Source: Flavobacterium supellecticarium | GTDB taxonomy: Bacteria > Bacteroidota > Bacteroidia > Flavobacteriales > Flavobacteriaceae | DNA: 64,000 bases | Assembly (NCBI RefSeq): GCF_004801375.1 | Contig: NZ_SSNZ01000009.1 | Coordinates: 62,001-126,000, forward strand | Reading direction: 5' to 3' | Shown here: positions 44,610 through 54,310 of the stretch, one piece after another | How the letters are laid out: each line of letters starts with the position of its first letter | Position numbering within the stretch: position 1 is the first letter of the stretch | Made by a program: the position numbers and the translations under genes | The notes under the pieces: model-generated | Databases searched by the model: none | Told to the model about the DNA's origin: nothing | The model's input: only the letters and a program-made list of their open reading frames with translations

Positions 44610-45356
44610 ATGCAAAAAATAAGAAGTGTCATCGTAGAAGATGAATTAGCGGCTAGAGAAGTGCTTAAAAATTACCTCTCCAAGTATTGTCCGCAGGTTG
44701 AGGTAATTGGCGAAGCGCAACATATCAAAGAAGCCGTACCTTTGTTGCATGAACTGGAACCGCAACTGGTTTTTCTCGATGTGGAAATGCCTTTCGGAAA
44801 TGCTTTCGATGTGTTGGAAGCCTGTAAGGATTTGCAGTTTGAAACGATCTTTGTGACCGCTTTTTCGGAATATTCGTTAAAAGCCTTAAATCAGAGTGCG
44901 GCCTATTATTTGTTGAAACCCATCAGTATTGAAGAACTGATTTTGGCGGTCAATAAAGTGCAATTGCAATTGTTGAATCAGGAAATTTTTAACCGGAATC
45001 GAATCATAGTGGAAAACTTCCGGGAGCCAAATCCGGAGCGTCAGAAAGTTATTTTGCCAACACTCGAAGGTTTTGAAGTCGCCAAAATGGAAGAGATCGT
45101 TCGCCTACGCGGGAATGGTAATTTTACGGATATATATTTACAGGATGGCAGTAAGAAAATGGTCTGTCGGTTTTTAAAACATTTTTCGGAAATCCTTCCG
45201 TTTCCATTTTTGCGGGTTCACAAATCCCATATCATCAATGTGAATTTTGTAAAATCCTATCATAAAGGAGCCGGTGGTTATGTAACGCTTTTCGATGGTT
45301 CGGAAGTGGAAATTTCACCGACCTATAAAGAAGAGTTTCTAAAGAATTTTAAATAA
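44610..45356 (+). CDS. LytTR-family response regulator
   Basis: A 248-residue response regulator. The receiver domain has the acidic pair in VEDELAA, the phospho-acceptor Asp in VFLDVEMP (near residue 56) and the conserved Lys in LLKPI. The C-terminal half is a LytTR DNA-binding domain (RLRGNGNFTDIYLQDGSKKM, FPFLRVHKSHIINV). It pairs with the kinase just upstream and probably controls envelope genes; the direct targets are not visible. Its stop meets the convergent GT51 gene without a spacer. Confidence 0.94.
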   Translation: MQKIRSVIVEDELAAREVLKNYLSKYCPQVEVIGEAQHIKEAVPLLHELEPQLVFLDVEMPFGNAFDVLEACKDLQFETIFVTAFSEYSLKALNQSAAYYLLKPISIEELILAVNKVQLQLLNQEIFNRNRIIVENFREPNPERQKVILPTLEGFEVAKMEEIVRLRGNGNFTDIYLQDGSKKMVCRFLKHFSEILPFPFLRVHKSHIINVNFVKSYHKGAGGYVTLFDGSEVEISPTYKEEFLKNFK

Positions 45357-47318
45357 TTAATACACCATTTCTTTAATAAAAAGAGAATCAACAGGGATGC
45401 TATCCGAAACGGCTTTTAGCTTTAGGAACGAGCGCGAACGACCGTTTATCGTAAACGGTAATTTATAACCAATGGTATCTTCAGGAGTTAAAACACCTCT
45501 GCGTAACATTAGTTTCGTCAGGAAGTTTTGCTGTTCGTTGGCATAGCCTTTTAAACTTCCGCTACTATCAAATTGCCACATGAATTTTTTTGGCTTTGGT
45601 ACAATGGTCGCTAAGAAAAGACATTCTTTTAACGTCAGATCGGCAGGTTTTTTCTGAAAATAAAACTGAGCGGCTTCTCCGATTCCGTATACATTCGGCC
45701 CCCATTCGATTACGTTAAAGTAAACCTCAAGCATCCGTTGCTTACTGGCGATACGGTTGTTTTCGAGTATATATACCAACAGGATTTCTTCGAGTTTGCG
45801 CGATAAGGTCTTTTCACGGGTCAGGAATACATTTTTGACCAATTGCATACTGATCGTACTGGCGCCACGGGCAAATTTTTTGGTTCGGATGTTTTTAACG
45901 ATCGACTGTTTAAAGGCTTCGTTGATAAAACCGCGGTGTGACATAAACGACGGATCTTCTGACGTTAAAACGCTTTTTTGCAAATAAGGGGAAATCTGAT
46001 CCAACGGTGTGAAATTCGGATTGGACGGCCCCACGACTATCGGGCGTTGAGGCACTCCGTTTTCGATCGCACGATAGGTGAATGCGGTGTTTAGTTTGTC
46101 CAGATCGGCTTCCCCGTATTTAAGTATTCGTAGGCCTTCTTTTCGGAGTTTACTGTCGAAAACAAGGGCATTCGGGTTGTTTTTGTTAAATTGAAAATCG
46201 AGTTTATAGTCAAAACTACCTACAGCTTCCATGCCTTCGAAATGGGTGAATAATCCTTTCGGAAGAGACGTGATAAAGTCTTGTGCTTTCATATTGGGAA
46301 TCGCAACACGAAGGGTATACAAAGTGTCTTTTTCGGTGTTGTACTCGGCAAAGGGCTGTACTTTTATAGCGTTGAGCTGTGCTTTGGAACTACTGTCTAT
46401 GGCGACAAAATGTTCCCCAAAAAGTAAGCGGTAATCAAAACGGGCTTTTTCGATGATCACATCTTTTTTAGCAATCCTCGGATGGTTAATAGTAAAGTTA
46501 CTGATAGCGGTATAGCCGTCAACATGAAGTTCGTTGCCTTCCATTTTGATTTTGGCTACGTTCACATGTATACTGTCAAAACTGGACAAAAGATGAAAAC
46601 GTTCGTCTATATACGGAACTTTGATTTTGGAAGTATCGCTATTAAAAAAACGAAGATCGGCTGTTTTATTCCTCGGATCGGCCATTCCCCGGATTTGCCA
46701 GTTTTGGGTAAAGGTATTGGTGCGGACGTTTATCGTGGTTTGCAGTTGTTTTCCTCTCAGATCGAGTTCGTTTAGATGCATCGTAACCTTTCGTCCCATA
46801 TCGTCCATCCGGAGCGACAGGTTTTGAAGTGTCATATTGGTTGGAATCAGATTTAAAGCCTTGGTCAGTAGGCGATAGGCCAGTTTGGCGTAATTCTTTT
46901 TCTCATTTTCGGGATTGTCTTCTTTTTCCCACTTCAGAAAAGCATCAAAGTTTCGGCCTTTTTCGTTTTTTACCAGTTGAATAAAACCGTTTTTCATTTC
47001 CAGTTCCTGCAATTGAATATCCCCGGTGAATAACTGGAAGAGGTTTACAGTGGTGGTTACTTTTTCTATAGATAATAGGGTGTCGGCCTGTTTGGGAACC
47101 AAAATGATATCGTGAAGGCTTACGCCATTTAGTCCGTCAAATTGTGCTTTTTTGATCGAAAGGGTACAGTTGTACTCGGCATCGAAACGGTTTTCGGCTT
47201 TGGTAATCACTTTTTGAAGTAGGGAATCCCGGAAGATAAAAAGCCCGGTAAACGCAAGCGCAAACAGGACTAACAGCGCTATCGAAAAGCGGATGATTTT
47301 TTGCTTTCTGGTTCTCAT
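45357..47318 (-). CDS. AsmA-like/GT51 peptidoglycan glycosyltransferase fusion
   Basis: A 653-residue inner-membrane protein: one N-terminal helix (residues about 10-32), a periplasmic AsmA-like region to about residue 420 (NCTLSIKKAQFDGLNGVSLHDI, LSIEKVTTTVNLFQLFTGDI), then a GT51 glycosyltransferase (SEDPSFMSHRG near residue 452 with the catalytic Glu, RGASTISMQLVKN, EIYFNVIEWGPNVYG-like EVYFNVIEWGPN, YGIGEAAQFYF). GT51 enzymes polymerise glycan strands from lipid II. There is no transpeptidase domain, so cross-linking needs a partner. Confidence 0.87.
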   Translation of the reverse strand: MRTRKQKIIRFSIALLVLFALAFTGLFIFRDSLLQKVITKAENRFDAEYNCTLSIKKAQFDGLNGVSLHDIILVPKQADTLLSIEKVTTTVNLFQLFTGDIQLQELEMKNGFIQLVKNEKGRNFDAFLKWEKEDNPENEKKNYAKLAYRLLTKALNLIPTNMTLQNLSLRMDDMGRKVTMHLNELDLRGKQLQTTINVRTNTFTQNWQIRGMADPRNKTADLRFFNSDTSKIKVPYIDERFHLLSSFDSIHVNVAKIKMEGNELHVDGYTAISNFTINHPRIAKKDVIIEKARFDYRLLFGEHFVAIDSSSKAQLNAIKVQPFAEYNTEKDTLYTLRVAIPNMKAQDFITSLPKGLFTHFEGMEAVGSFDYKLDFQFNKNNPNALVFDSKLRKEGLRILKYGEADLDKLNTAFTYRAIENGVPQRPIVVGPSNPNFTPLDQISPYLQKSVLTSEDPSFMSHRGFINEAFKQSIVKNIRTKKFARGASTISMQLVKNVFLTREKTLSRKLEEILLVYILENNRIASKQRMLEVYFNVIEWGPNVYGIGEAAQFYFQKKPADLTLKECLFLATIVPKPKKFMWQFDSSGSLKGYANEQQNFLTKLMLRRGVLTPEDTIGYKLPFTINGRSRSFLKLKAVSDSIPVDSLFIKEMVY

Positions 47319-47414
47319 ACTTCTACTGGTTTGTACAAAAATAGGGTATTATCCCTAAAAATAAAGTAGAAGAATATGTTAATATATCAGGTTTTAGAAG
47401 GGCAAGCCCTTCCA

Positions 47415-47957
47415 TTATCGTTGATAATACGTGGTAAGGGTTGCCTTTGCCAATGTGTTGGCATTAATATAAAATCCTACAATCGACGGATTGGTGTTTT
47501 TGTCGAGTCCCAATTTTGCGGTTTTTAGTGCAAAAACGGTGATTTCGTATTTGTGTGGTTTATCGCCTTCCGGTGGACAAGGTCCGCCATAACCGTACGC
47601 TCCGTAATCGGTGATGCTTTGAATCACTTCTTTGGGTAATGTTGTTTTGATAGGATCGCCAGAACCGGTTTTGATTTCTTTTGTGTTCGCCGGAATGTCA
47701 AATGCAACCCAGTGTGTCCAGCCTCTACCGGAGGGCGCATCAGGATCGTACATAATCACGGCAAAACTTTTGGTTCCTTCGGGTGCATTTTCCCAGGAGA
47801 GCTGTGGTGAAACATTCGATCCGGTACAGCCAAATCCGTTGTAAACTTGTTTTTGTGTGGCTTGCCCTTGTAAATCGGAACTTTTAAGTGTAAAAGTTTG
47901 GGCTTTTGCAGTTAGTGTTAGCATCAAACCGACTGCGATGACATAAAGTGTTTTCAT
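47415..47957 (-). CDS. YbhB/YbcL-family Raf-kinase-inhibitor-like protein
   Basis: A 180-residue protein with a signal peptide (MKTLYVIAVGLMLTLTAKAQ) and the phosphatidylethanolamine-binding-protein fold: NVSPQLSWENAPEGTKSFAV, MYDPDAPSGRGWTHWV, GYGGPCPPEGDKPHKYEITVFAL. Bacterial members bind small ligands; function mostly unknown. An AraC regulator gene lies 73 bases upstream on the same strand and may regulate it. Confidence 0.9.
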   Translation of the reverse strand: MKTLYVIAVGLMLTLTAKAQTFTLKSSDLQGQATQKQVYNGFGCTGSNVSPQLSWENAPEGTKSFAVIMYDPDAPSGRGWTHWVAFDIPANTKEIKTGSGDPIKTTLPKEVIQSITDYGAYGYGGPCPPEGDKPHKYEITVFALKTAKLGLDKNTNPSIVGFYINANTLAKATLTTYYQR

Positions 47958-48030
47958 GATGATTTATTTTATGTCAAAAGTAGAACGGATGGTGTTTAAG
48001 GAGTTATCCGATAAAGTTTTAAAAGTGTTG

Positions 48031-48873
48031 CTAAACGTCCAAATGTCGGTTTTGGAATTGTTTGGGCGTTTGCCCGAATTTTTGTCGGAACGCTTGTATA
48101 AAGCTGGACAAACTCTGATATCCACTTTCCAAATACAGGTCGTTGACCCGTAAATTGGGTTGTAATAGCTTTTGGGCTGCGGTTTCCAGTCGTTTTTCCT
48201 GTATCCATTTTATGGGAGAGGTGTTGTAAATGGCTTCGAAATGCCGTTTGAAGGTCGAAACACTCATATTGCATAAAAAGGCAAGCTCGGCGACTTGTAG
48301 GTTGTTGTCGAGGTTGCTGTGAACTACTTGCTGTATTTTTAGCTGCTGACCTTTTTGCTGGTTTTCGAATAGATCGGGCAATTGCAATCCTTTGTTCTGA
48401 ATCAGGTACAGCAGGATTTCTTCCAGTTTTACTTTTTTAGTCAGCGGATCCTGTGGATTTAGGTACTGTACCGATTGTAGATAGTGACCGATATAGGTGT
48501 CTATTGTTCCTGTTATAAGTCCGGATTGCTTTCGTTTTGTTTGATGGAATTGTGGGTATTTGATCGCAAATTCTGCCAGAAAACGATTGTCGAAAAATAT
48601 AAGCTGACTACGGTATTGATCCTGATTCCTTGTTTTTTCGGACATCAGATAGTTTCCCGATCGCATAAAGATAAATTCCTGAGATCCGATTTGTGCGGCT
48701 TGGGTTTCATTATAAACCTGTTTGGTGCCTTCTAATAGAAAGCTGAAGGCATTGTCTTTTAAAACAATCCTGCTTTTTTCGCATTCCAGTTGCGTTTGAT
48801 AGTCGTAAAAATAAACGCCATCATAAGCAGACGGGTTTTCTAGAAACTGATCGGGTAATATATAGTGTTCCAT
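48031..48873 (-). CDS. AraC-family transcriptional regulator
   Basis: A 280-residue regulator. The N-terminal half is a sensor domain (FSFLLEGTKQVYNETQAAQIGSQEFIFMRSG region) and the C-terminal half has two helix-turn-helix motifs (LQVAELAFLCNMSVSTFKRHF, and NDLYLESGYQSLSSFIQAFR followed by FGQTPKQF; both quoted in pieces of at most about 20 residues). It binds DNA; the ligand is unknown. The YbhB-like gene downstream is a candidate target. Confidence 0.9.
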   Translation of the reverse strand: MEHYILPDQFLENPSAYDGVYFYDYQTQLECEKSRIVLKDNAFSFLLEGTKQVYNETQAAQIGSQEFIFMRSGNYLMSEKTRNQDQYRSQLIFFDNRFLAEFAIKYPQFHQTKRKQSGLITGTIDTYIGHYLQSVQYLNPQDPLTKKVKLEEILLYLIQNKGLQLPDLFENQQKGQQLKIQQVVHSNLDNNLQVAELAFLCNMSVSTFKRHFEAIYNTSPIKWIQEKRLETAAQKLLQPNLRVNDLYLESGYQSLSSFIQAFRQKFGQTPKQFQNRHLDV

Positions 48874-48917
48874 ATTGGAGTTGTATTGCGCCTGACGTTT
48901 TTATTTTTTAACCGGCG

Positions 48918-49442
48918 CTAAGATCGGAAACGTCCGAATAAATCTTTCCGGTTTTGAAACGGAAACTTGTAAAATTCCGATGGATAGCGCGTGGCTGTTA
49001 CTTTGACTTCAAATTCGCCTTCCAGTTTTTCGTCGCCTTCCCGAAATGGGTTCTTACTGAGTTTGGTGCTAAGTTGGTCTATGGTGTAATATTCTTTTGA
49101 GCCATCCTGTGTATCCGTCCAACTACTGTATTTGGCTGTAACAATCGTTAGGGTCGAATCAATAGTAAATGCGATGCTTTGCCCGGAATAGCCATCGTTT
49201 AATACGTTTTCAATTTGAATGCAATTGGGATTTATTTTTTTTAGGATCAGTATGTTTCCAAAATAACGGAAGTCGTTATCTACGTTTTCCTGTATGGTGA
49301 ATAGCGGACTGGTTTTAGCCACTTCAAAATGGGAAGTGTCCGTAACCTGGATTTTTCCATAGGTTGTTTGATGCTTTTCGTTCTGACAACCGATAAGCAC
49401 AAGCAGACAGACAATAAGTCCGTAATAATACTTTTTACCCAA
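48918..49442 (-). CDS. Hypothetical lipoprotein downstream of radA
   Basis: Starting at TTG 49442 gives a clean lipoprotein signal (LGKKYYYGLIVCLLVLIGC, lipobox VLIGC) of 174 residues; ATG codons at 49466 and 49460 are also in frame but reach further into radA. The mature part has no known domain; it is beta-rich (FEVAKTSPLFTIQE, FRYFGNILILKK). It is coupled to radA by overlap and ends the minus-strand pan-radA run. Confidence 0.65.
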   Translation of the reverse strand: MGKKYYYGLIVCLLVLIGCQNEKHQTTYGKIQVTDTSHFEVAKTSPLFTIQENVDNDFRYFGNILILKKINPNCIQIENVLNDGYSGQSIAFTIDSTLTIVTAKYSSWTDTQDGSKEYYTIDQLSTKLSKNPFREGDEKLEGEFEVKVTATRYPSEFYKFPFQNRKDLFGRFRS

Positions 49443-50799
49443 ACAATTCACTAACCACATCTTCAATTTTGGAGACCATTTTAACGTTAATTGCGGTGTT
49501 TTTAACCGCTACTTTGTTGTATTTGGAAATAAATATGGTTCCGAAACCTAATTTCTCGGCTTCCTGTATCCGTTGTTCCACACGGTTTACCGGGCGGATT
49601 TCTCCGGAAAGACCTACTTCTCCCGCGAAACAATAATCTTTGCCTACCGGAATATCTTCGTTTGACGAAAGTATAGCTGCTACAACGGCCAGATCAATTG
49701 CCGGATCGTCTACCGAAATACCACCGGTTACATTCAGGAAAACATCTTTGGCACCCAATCGGAATCCGGCGCGTTTTTCCAGTACGGCTAAAATCATATT
49801 GAGACGTTTGGCGTTATAACCGGTCGTGCTGCGTTGTGGTGTTCCGTATACGGCTGTGCTGACTAATGCCTGAATTTCGATCATTAACGGGCGCATTCCT
49901 TCGAGTGTGGTGGCAATAGCGGTCCCGGATAGTTCTTCTTCCTTATGCGAAATCAGGATTTCCGATGGATTGGCGACTTCGCGTAGTCCGCTGCCTTGCA
50001 TTTCGTAAATCCCCAATTCGGCCGTAGAACCGAAACGGTTTTTTAGCGATCGCAGAATACGGTATACGTGATTTCGGTCGCCTTCAAATTGTAAAACGGT
50101 ATCGACCATGTGTTCCAATATCTTCGGACCGGCAATGTTCCCGTCTTTGGTGATATGCCCGATAAGGATTACCGGGACATTGGTTTCTTTTGCATATTTG
50201 ATCAATTCGGCGGTACATTCCCGGATCTGAGAAATGCTTCCGGCCGATGATTCGATATAGTCGGTATGAAGCGTTTGAATGGAATCGATGATCACAATTT
50301 CGGGTTCGATGGTTTCGATTTGTCTGAAAATATTTTGCGTTTTAGTCTCCGTTAGGATATAACAATTATCGCTGTTGGTTGTGATTCGTTCGGCACGCAT
50401 TTTAATCTGCTTCTGACTTTCTTCTCCGGAAACGTATAAGGTTTTATAGGGAAGTTTTAGGGAAATTTGCAGCAATAGCGTACTCTTTCCAATGCCGGGT
50501 TCACCACCTAAAAGGGTAAGCGAACCAGGAACCAGTCCGCCGCCCAATACACGGTTGAGTTCACCGTCGGTAGTGTCCATTCGGATTTCCTCGGCTGAAT
50601 CGATTTCATTTATTTTTAACGGCTTAGCCGCTTTTTTAACTTCAGTGGAACTGGCTTTCCAGGCAACCTTTTCTTCTTTCTGGATGACTTCTTCGACTAT
50701 GCTATTCCATTCTTTACAGGCATTACATTGGCCTTGCCATTTAGAATATTGTGTGCCACAGCTTTGGCAGAAGAAGGTTGTTTTTAATTTGATCGCCAT
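49435..50799 (-). CDS. radA: DNA repair protein RadA
   Basis: A 454-residue RadA/Sms: N-terminal zinc finger with Cys11, Cys14, Cys25 and Cys28, Walker A GGEPGIGKSTLLLQ, the RadA-specific KNRFGST motif, and a C-terminal Lon-like domain (VTGGISVDDPAIDLAVVAA). RadA is a helicase that drives branch migration during homologous recombination. It is preceded by the esterase-like gene (26 bases) and overlaps the lipoprotein gene after it. Confidence 0.96.
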   Translation of the reverse strand: MAIKLKTTFFCQSCGTQYSKWQGQCNACKEWNSIVEEVIQKEEKVAWKASSTEVKKAAKPLKINEIDSAEEIRMDTTDGELNRVLGGGLVPGSLTLLGGEPGIGKSTLLLQISLKLPYKTLYVSGEESQKQIKMRAERITTNSDNCYILTETKTQNIFRQIETIEPEIVIIDSIQTLHTDYIESSAGSISQIRECTAELIKYAKETNVPVILIGHITKDGNIAGPKILEHMVDTVLQFEGDRNHVYRILRSLKNRFGSTAELGIYEMQGSGLREVANPSEILISHKEEELSGTAIATTLEGMRPLMIEIQALVSTAVYGTPQRSTTGYNAKRLNMILAVLEKRAGFRLGAKDVFLNVTGGISVDDPAIDLAVVAAILSSNEDIPVGKDYCFAGEVGLSGEIRPVNRVEQRIQEAEKLGFGTIFISKYNKVAVKNTAINVKMVSKIEDVVSELFG

Positions 50800-50825
50800 T
50801 TCGGATGTATTCTCTTTTGTCTTTG

Positions 50826-51968
50826 TTATCTTGATTTTACGGCATCGGCTCTTTCCAGCATACCGTCTTTGGTCAGGTCGCCAATAGGTTCCTGGTTAAA
50901 GGCACTCATATAGGCTTTGTAGGCTTTTTTGTTATCGTTGGTGTTTTCGTAATACAAGCCTTTTTCGTATTCGCTGATCATGCTTTTCGGGTAGTTCTTT
51001 TTGGCCACCTCCGAAAGCGTTAATAGCTCTTCGTAATTTTTGTTTTTAAGGATAGCGGCCTCAATCGCTTTAAAATCGTTTAAACGGATGGTAGGTTTGT
51101 ATCCCAATTTCTTTTCCAGGTTGTTGTATTTGTCAATCAAATATTGTGTATGACCGGTTGGTAATTTGGCAATTTTTTCCTGAAATTCAATCGTTGAAAT
51201 CGGTTGGTAGCCGTCGAAAATATGATAAGCAGCATTCGGAATAGCAAAGGTTACCAGCGAATAGTGGGATAGTCCTTTAAATTCATCAAAACGGTATTTT
51301 AGATTGCTGTTTGTAACGGCTTTTGCTTTTTCGTCCAGTGTTTTCATTTTAGTCTGAATTTTTTTCAGATCACCATCGGAAGTCGCCTGATAGTAGAAAA
51401 TCGGTTTTTGAATAGCAGCCAGTCGTTCCGGAATTCTGTTTTCCATTTCCGGAGCAAATTCCGGACTTAACGAAATATAAGCATTGAAAATCGGGTTGTC
51501 TTTATATAAGAAAAAATTTAGAAAACCGGCTGTTGTGTCCAATCCGGCAATCATACGAAATGGTGCTACACGGTATTTTTTTTCGACATATGGCAGTAAT
51601 TCTGCACCGATAAATTCGAAAAATTTGGCTCCTTGTTCATTCGGTAATCCGCCTTCATCATAAGAACTGTCGTGTTCTCTTTCGTTGTTTTTATTCTGAT
51701 TGATGGCAACTATGATTACTTCCGGAAGGTCGTCCCAATAAGCACCATAGGAAAAAACACCGTAAAAAGGATTGGTTAGGTATTCACCGTCAAGAACGAG
51801 TAGTAAGGGGTATTTTTTGTCTTTATTGCTCTCGTAATTGTCGGGTGTAATAATGGTAACTTCCCGGATTTCCTTCAGTTTTTCGGAGTTGAAAGCTTCA
51901 ACGGTTCTTTGGGAAAACAGGGTGTGACTCAGCAAAAATGTTGCCAGGAGTAGTAGCGTTTGTTTCAT
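50826..51968 (-). CDS. Esterase-fold (EstD/Fes-like) protein, nucleophile replaced
   Basis: A 380-residue exported protein: signal peptide (ending TLFSQ), a putative-esterase alpha/beta-hydrolase domain (YPLLLVLDGEYL, PEVIIVAINQNKN, the elbow segment RMIAGLDTTAGFLNFF) and a C-terminal TPR-like tail (EYEKGLYYENTNDNKKAYKAYM). The nucleophile elbow, normally GxSxxG, reads G-L-D-T-T-A with Asp for Ser near residue 144, so classical esterase activity is unlikely. It lies 26 bases before radA on the same strand. Confidence 0.85.
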   Translation of the reverse strand: MKQTLLLLATFLLSHTLFSQRTVEAFNSEKLKEIREVTIITPDNYESNKDKKYPLLLVLDGEYLTNPFYGVFSYGAYWDDLPEVIIVAINQNKNNEREHDSSYDEGGLPNEQGAKFFEFIGAELLPYVEKKYRVAPFRMIAGLDTTAGFLNFFLYKDNPIFNAYISLSPEFAPEMENRIPERLAAIQKPIFYYQATSDGDLKKIQTKMKTLDEKAKAVTNSNLKYRFDEFKGLSHYSLVTFAIPNAAYHIFDGYQPISTIEFQEKIAKLPTGHTQYLIDKYNNLEKKLGYKPTIRLNDFKAIEAAILKNKNYEELLTLSEVAKKNYPKSMISEYEKGLYYENTNDNKKAYKAYMSAFNQEPIGDLTKDGMLERADAVKSR

Positions 51969-52020
51969 GTTTGTTAGTAGTTTCTCGTAGTTTTGGAATC
52001 GAGAAGCAAGATAACAAAAA

Positions 52021-52983
52021 TTATTTATTTCGATGTAAAAGCGGTAATAACAAAAAGGAAAGCAATCCCATCAAAATGATCAGCCCGGTTTGCGATGTCC
52101 ATAAGATCCAGCCAAAAGTCGTACCGGCCGTTTCGGGTACCGAATACAGTAGTAAAATCTCGGAAATCAATAATGGAAAAGCACCAAAACCACCATTGGT
52201 AAAGCTGATAGCAAGGCTTCCTACAACAAAAGCGGTAACGACTACGCCAAAACTGATCGTGCTGGTTTCTTTAATAGCAAAAACAGCAAAGTAAAAGGTG
52301 AGTACGTAACCGATCCAGATCACAGCCGTATAGAATAGAAAAGCCCATTTGTGTGGCATTCGGAATACGCTTAAAACCCCTTCGATTAATCCGGATATTT
52401 TCTGTTTGATGATCACAACCGGTCGCCATTTGGAATACAAAAATACCAGTGTTAATGCGATAAGTATGCCGACACCGGTGGTGCCCATCAGGATTAATTT
52501 GTGAACCGGGATTTTTTGCTCCAGAAAGGTTTTTAAGTTGTCAAATTGCAATAAAAGTGCCGTGAACATTAAGGCTAACAGTATAACCAGGTCGATTACC
52601 CGTTCGGCAATAATGGATCCGAAGGCCTTGTCGAAAGGGACATCTTTGTATTTTTTTACAATCAGCGCGCGGGATACTTCTCCCGATCTCGGAATGGTAA
52701 GGTTCATCAGGTAACCGATGCAAACCGCGGCCAAATTGGTTTTAAAAGGAGAGAAATATCCCATGTGCTCCAAACTGTAACGCCAGCGGTAACCTCTTGC
52801 AATAAGACTTACCAGTGAGAAAAACGTTGAAATCAGAATGTAGTTGTAGTTCGCATTCCGGAAATAGCTTTTCATCTCGTCCAGCTGTTCGGGTGTAAAT
52901 TTATTATAGGCATAATACACTAAAAAAACTCCCAACAAAAGTGGGAGTAGAATGCCTATGGTTTTTTTAAATTTCTCTTTCAA
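52021..52983 (-). CDS. Flippase-like membrane protein (lysylphosphatidylglycerol synthase TM family)
   Basis: A 320-residue polytopic membrane protein of the UPF0104/LPG_synthase_TM family, with about eight membrane helices, the conserved SLVSLIARGYRWRYSLEHMG segment after the first pair and IPRSGEVSRALIVKKY. No catalytic lysyl-transferase domain is attached. Members may act in lipid translocation. It follows panD by 8 bases. Confidence 0.88.
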   Translation of the reverse strand: MKEKFKKTIGILLPLLLGVFLVYYAYNKFTPEQLDEMKSYFRNANYNYILISTFFSLVSLIARGYRWRYSLEHMGYFSPFKTNLAAVCIGYLMNLTIPRSGEVSRALIVKKYKDVPFDKAFGSIIAERVIDLVILLALMFTALLLQFDNLKTFLEQKIPVHKLILMGTTGVGILIALTLVFLYSKWRPVVIIKQKISGLIEGVLSVFRMPHKWAFLFYTAVIWIGYVLTFYFAVFAIKETSTISFGVVVTAFVVGSLAISFTNGGFGAFPLLISEILLLYSVPETAGTTFGWILWTSQTGLIILMGLLSFLLLPLLHRNK

Positions 52984-52991
52984 AAGGTTGA

Positions 52992-53342
52992 TTATGTTAG
53001 CGTATTGTCATTTTCGTTCGGGAAAATAATAGACGGTTTGAAGTCTTTGGCTTTTTCCATGTCAATAATTCCGTATGAAATGATAATGATAATATCGCCT
53101 TTGTGAACTTTTCGGGCTGCCGGTCCGTTTAGGGTTATTTCACCACTGTTGCGTGGTCCGGGAATGGCGTAGGTTTCGAGACGTTCTCCGTTGTTGATGT
53201 TTACAATAGAGACTTTTTCTCCTTCAAAAATATTGGAAGCTTCCATTAAAGCGACGTCAATCGTAATGCTTCCGATGTAGTTTAGATCGGCTCCAGTCAC
53301 CTTTACACGGTGAATTTTGGATTTAACAACTTGAATTTGCAT
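52992..53342 (-). CDS. panD: Aspartate 1-decarboxylase
   Basis: A 116-residue pyruvoyl enzyme that makes beta-alanine for pantothenate and CoA. The self-cleavage site is Gly24-Ser25 (YIGSITID), from which the pyruvoyl group forms; Lys9, His11 and Arg12 of KIHRVKVT and Tyr58-type residues around ETYAIPG are in place. It follows panC by 13 bases. Confidence 0.96.
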   Translation of the reverse strand: MQIQVVKSKIHRVKVTGADLNYIGSITIDVALMEASNIFEGEKVSIVNINNGERLETYAIPGPRNSGEITLNGPAARKVHKGDIIIIISYGIIDMEKAKDFKPSIIFPNENDNTLT

Positions 53343-53355
53343 GGTGCAAAGGTAA

Positions 53356-54204
53356 TTAATTTAGTGCAATATTGTCAATCAATCGGATATTGTTTATATA
53401 AACCGCTATAAAGCCACGGTATTTTTTAGTGCTGCTTTTACTTGTGGCGGACAATAAAGTGGCTTCATCGGCAATTTCAAAATATTCAAGTTGAAAGGCC
53501 GGATTTTTAGAAAAAGTCTGGGTTACATAGTCGATAACGTCTTTCGCAGATTGGGTGCTGAATTTTTGTTTGGCTTCCAACAGGGTTTTGTAAATCAGGG
53601 AGGCTTCTTCACGGGCTTCGCTACTCAAACGCTCATTTCGGGAACTCATCGCCAGTCCGTTTGCCTCGCGGTGAATCGGGCATCCGATTACGTTTACCGG
53701 GATATCGTATTTTTCAACGAGCTTTTTTACAATTTGTAGTTGTTGGAAGTCTTTTTCACCAAAATAAGCATTCGTTGGTTGTACAATTTCAAACAGTTTT
53801 TTTACTATCGTTCCAACGCCGTCAAAATGACCTGGGCGGTGTGCGCCTTCCATCTGAAATTCCAAACCATCGTATTCAAATGCAGCAGCAGTGGTGTTCC
53901 CTTCGTAAATATCGTCTACGGTTGGAGCGAAAACAATAATGTCGTTCGATACCGTACGAACTTTTTCGATGTCGCGCTCTACATGGCGGGGGTATTTTTC
54001 AAGATCTTCCGAATTGTTAAACTGCGTCGGGTTTACAAATATGCTGATAACTGTAATCTGATTTTCGGAACAGGATTTTTGCAATAGGGAAAGATGACCC
54101 TGATGTAATGCGCCCATGGTAGGAACAAGCCCAATCGTTTTTTTGGATGTGCCGATTTGCGCTAAATGTTGCGCTAAATCTGCTTTTTTGGCAAAAACAA
54201 ACAT
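53356..54204 (-). CDS. panC: Pantothenate synthetase (pantoate--beta-alanine ligase)
   Basis: A 282-residue PanC, which joins pantoate and beta-alanine using ATP. Motifs: [14 protein letters not shown] (HxGH), [41 protein letters not shown] and the MSSRN ATP loop. It is the first gene of the minus-strand run panC-panD and so on; the paired upstream gene on the plus strand is divergent. Confidence 0.97.
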   Translation of the reverse strand: MFVFAKKADLAQHLAQIGTSKKTIGLVPTMGALHQGHLSLLQKSCSENQITVISIFVNPTQFNNSEDLEKYPRHVERDIEKVRTVSNDIIVFAPTVDDIYEGNTTAAAFEYDGLEFQMEGAHRPGHFDGVGTIVKKLFEIVQPTNAYFGEKDFQQLQIVKKLVEKYDIPVNVIGCPIHREANGLAMSSRNERLSSEAREEASLIYKTLLEAKQKFSTQSAKDVIDYVTQTFSKNPAFQLEYFEIADEATLLSATSKSSTKKYRGFIAVYINNIRLIDNIALN

Positions 54205-54227
54205 TTGCTTTGGATTTAAATTGGGTG

Positions 54228-54235
54228 CAAAATTA
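54228..54235 (-). promoter_or_regulatory. -7 box for the pan operon
   Basis: TAATTTTG on the minus strand (CAAAATTA on plus), 24 bases before panC. No well-spaced TTG was found. Confidence 0.4.
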
Positions 54236-54240
54236 CTATT

Positions 54241-54274
54241 TTGTCAAACAACTGCATAAAATTTTGTAATTTTG
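54241..54274 (+). promoter_or_regulatory. Promoter of the glycogen synthase-like gene
   Basis: TTG (54241-54243), a 23-base spacer and TAATTTTG (54267-54274), in the intergenic region between the divergent pan operon and the plus-strand run. Confidence 0.55.
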
Positions 54275-54310
54275 CATGTTTTTTATATCCAATAAATAAA
54301 ATTTAATGCA

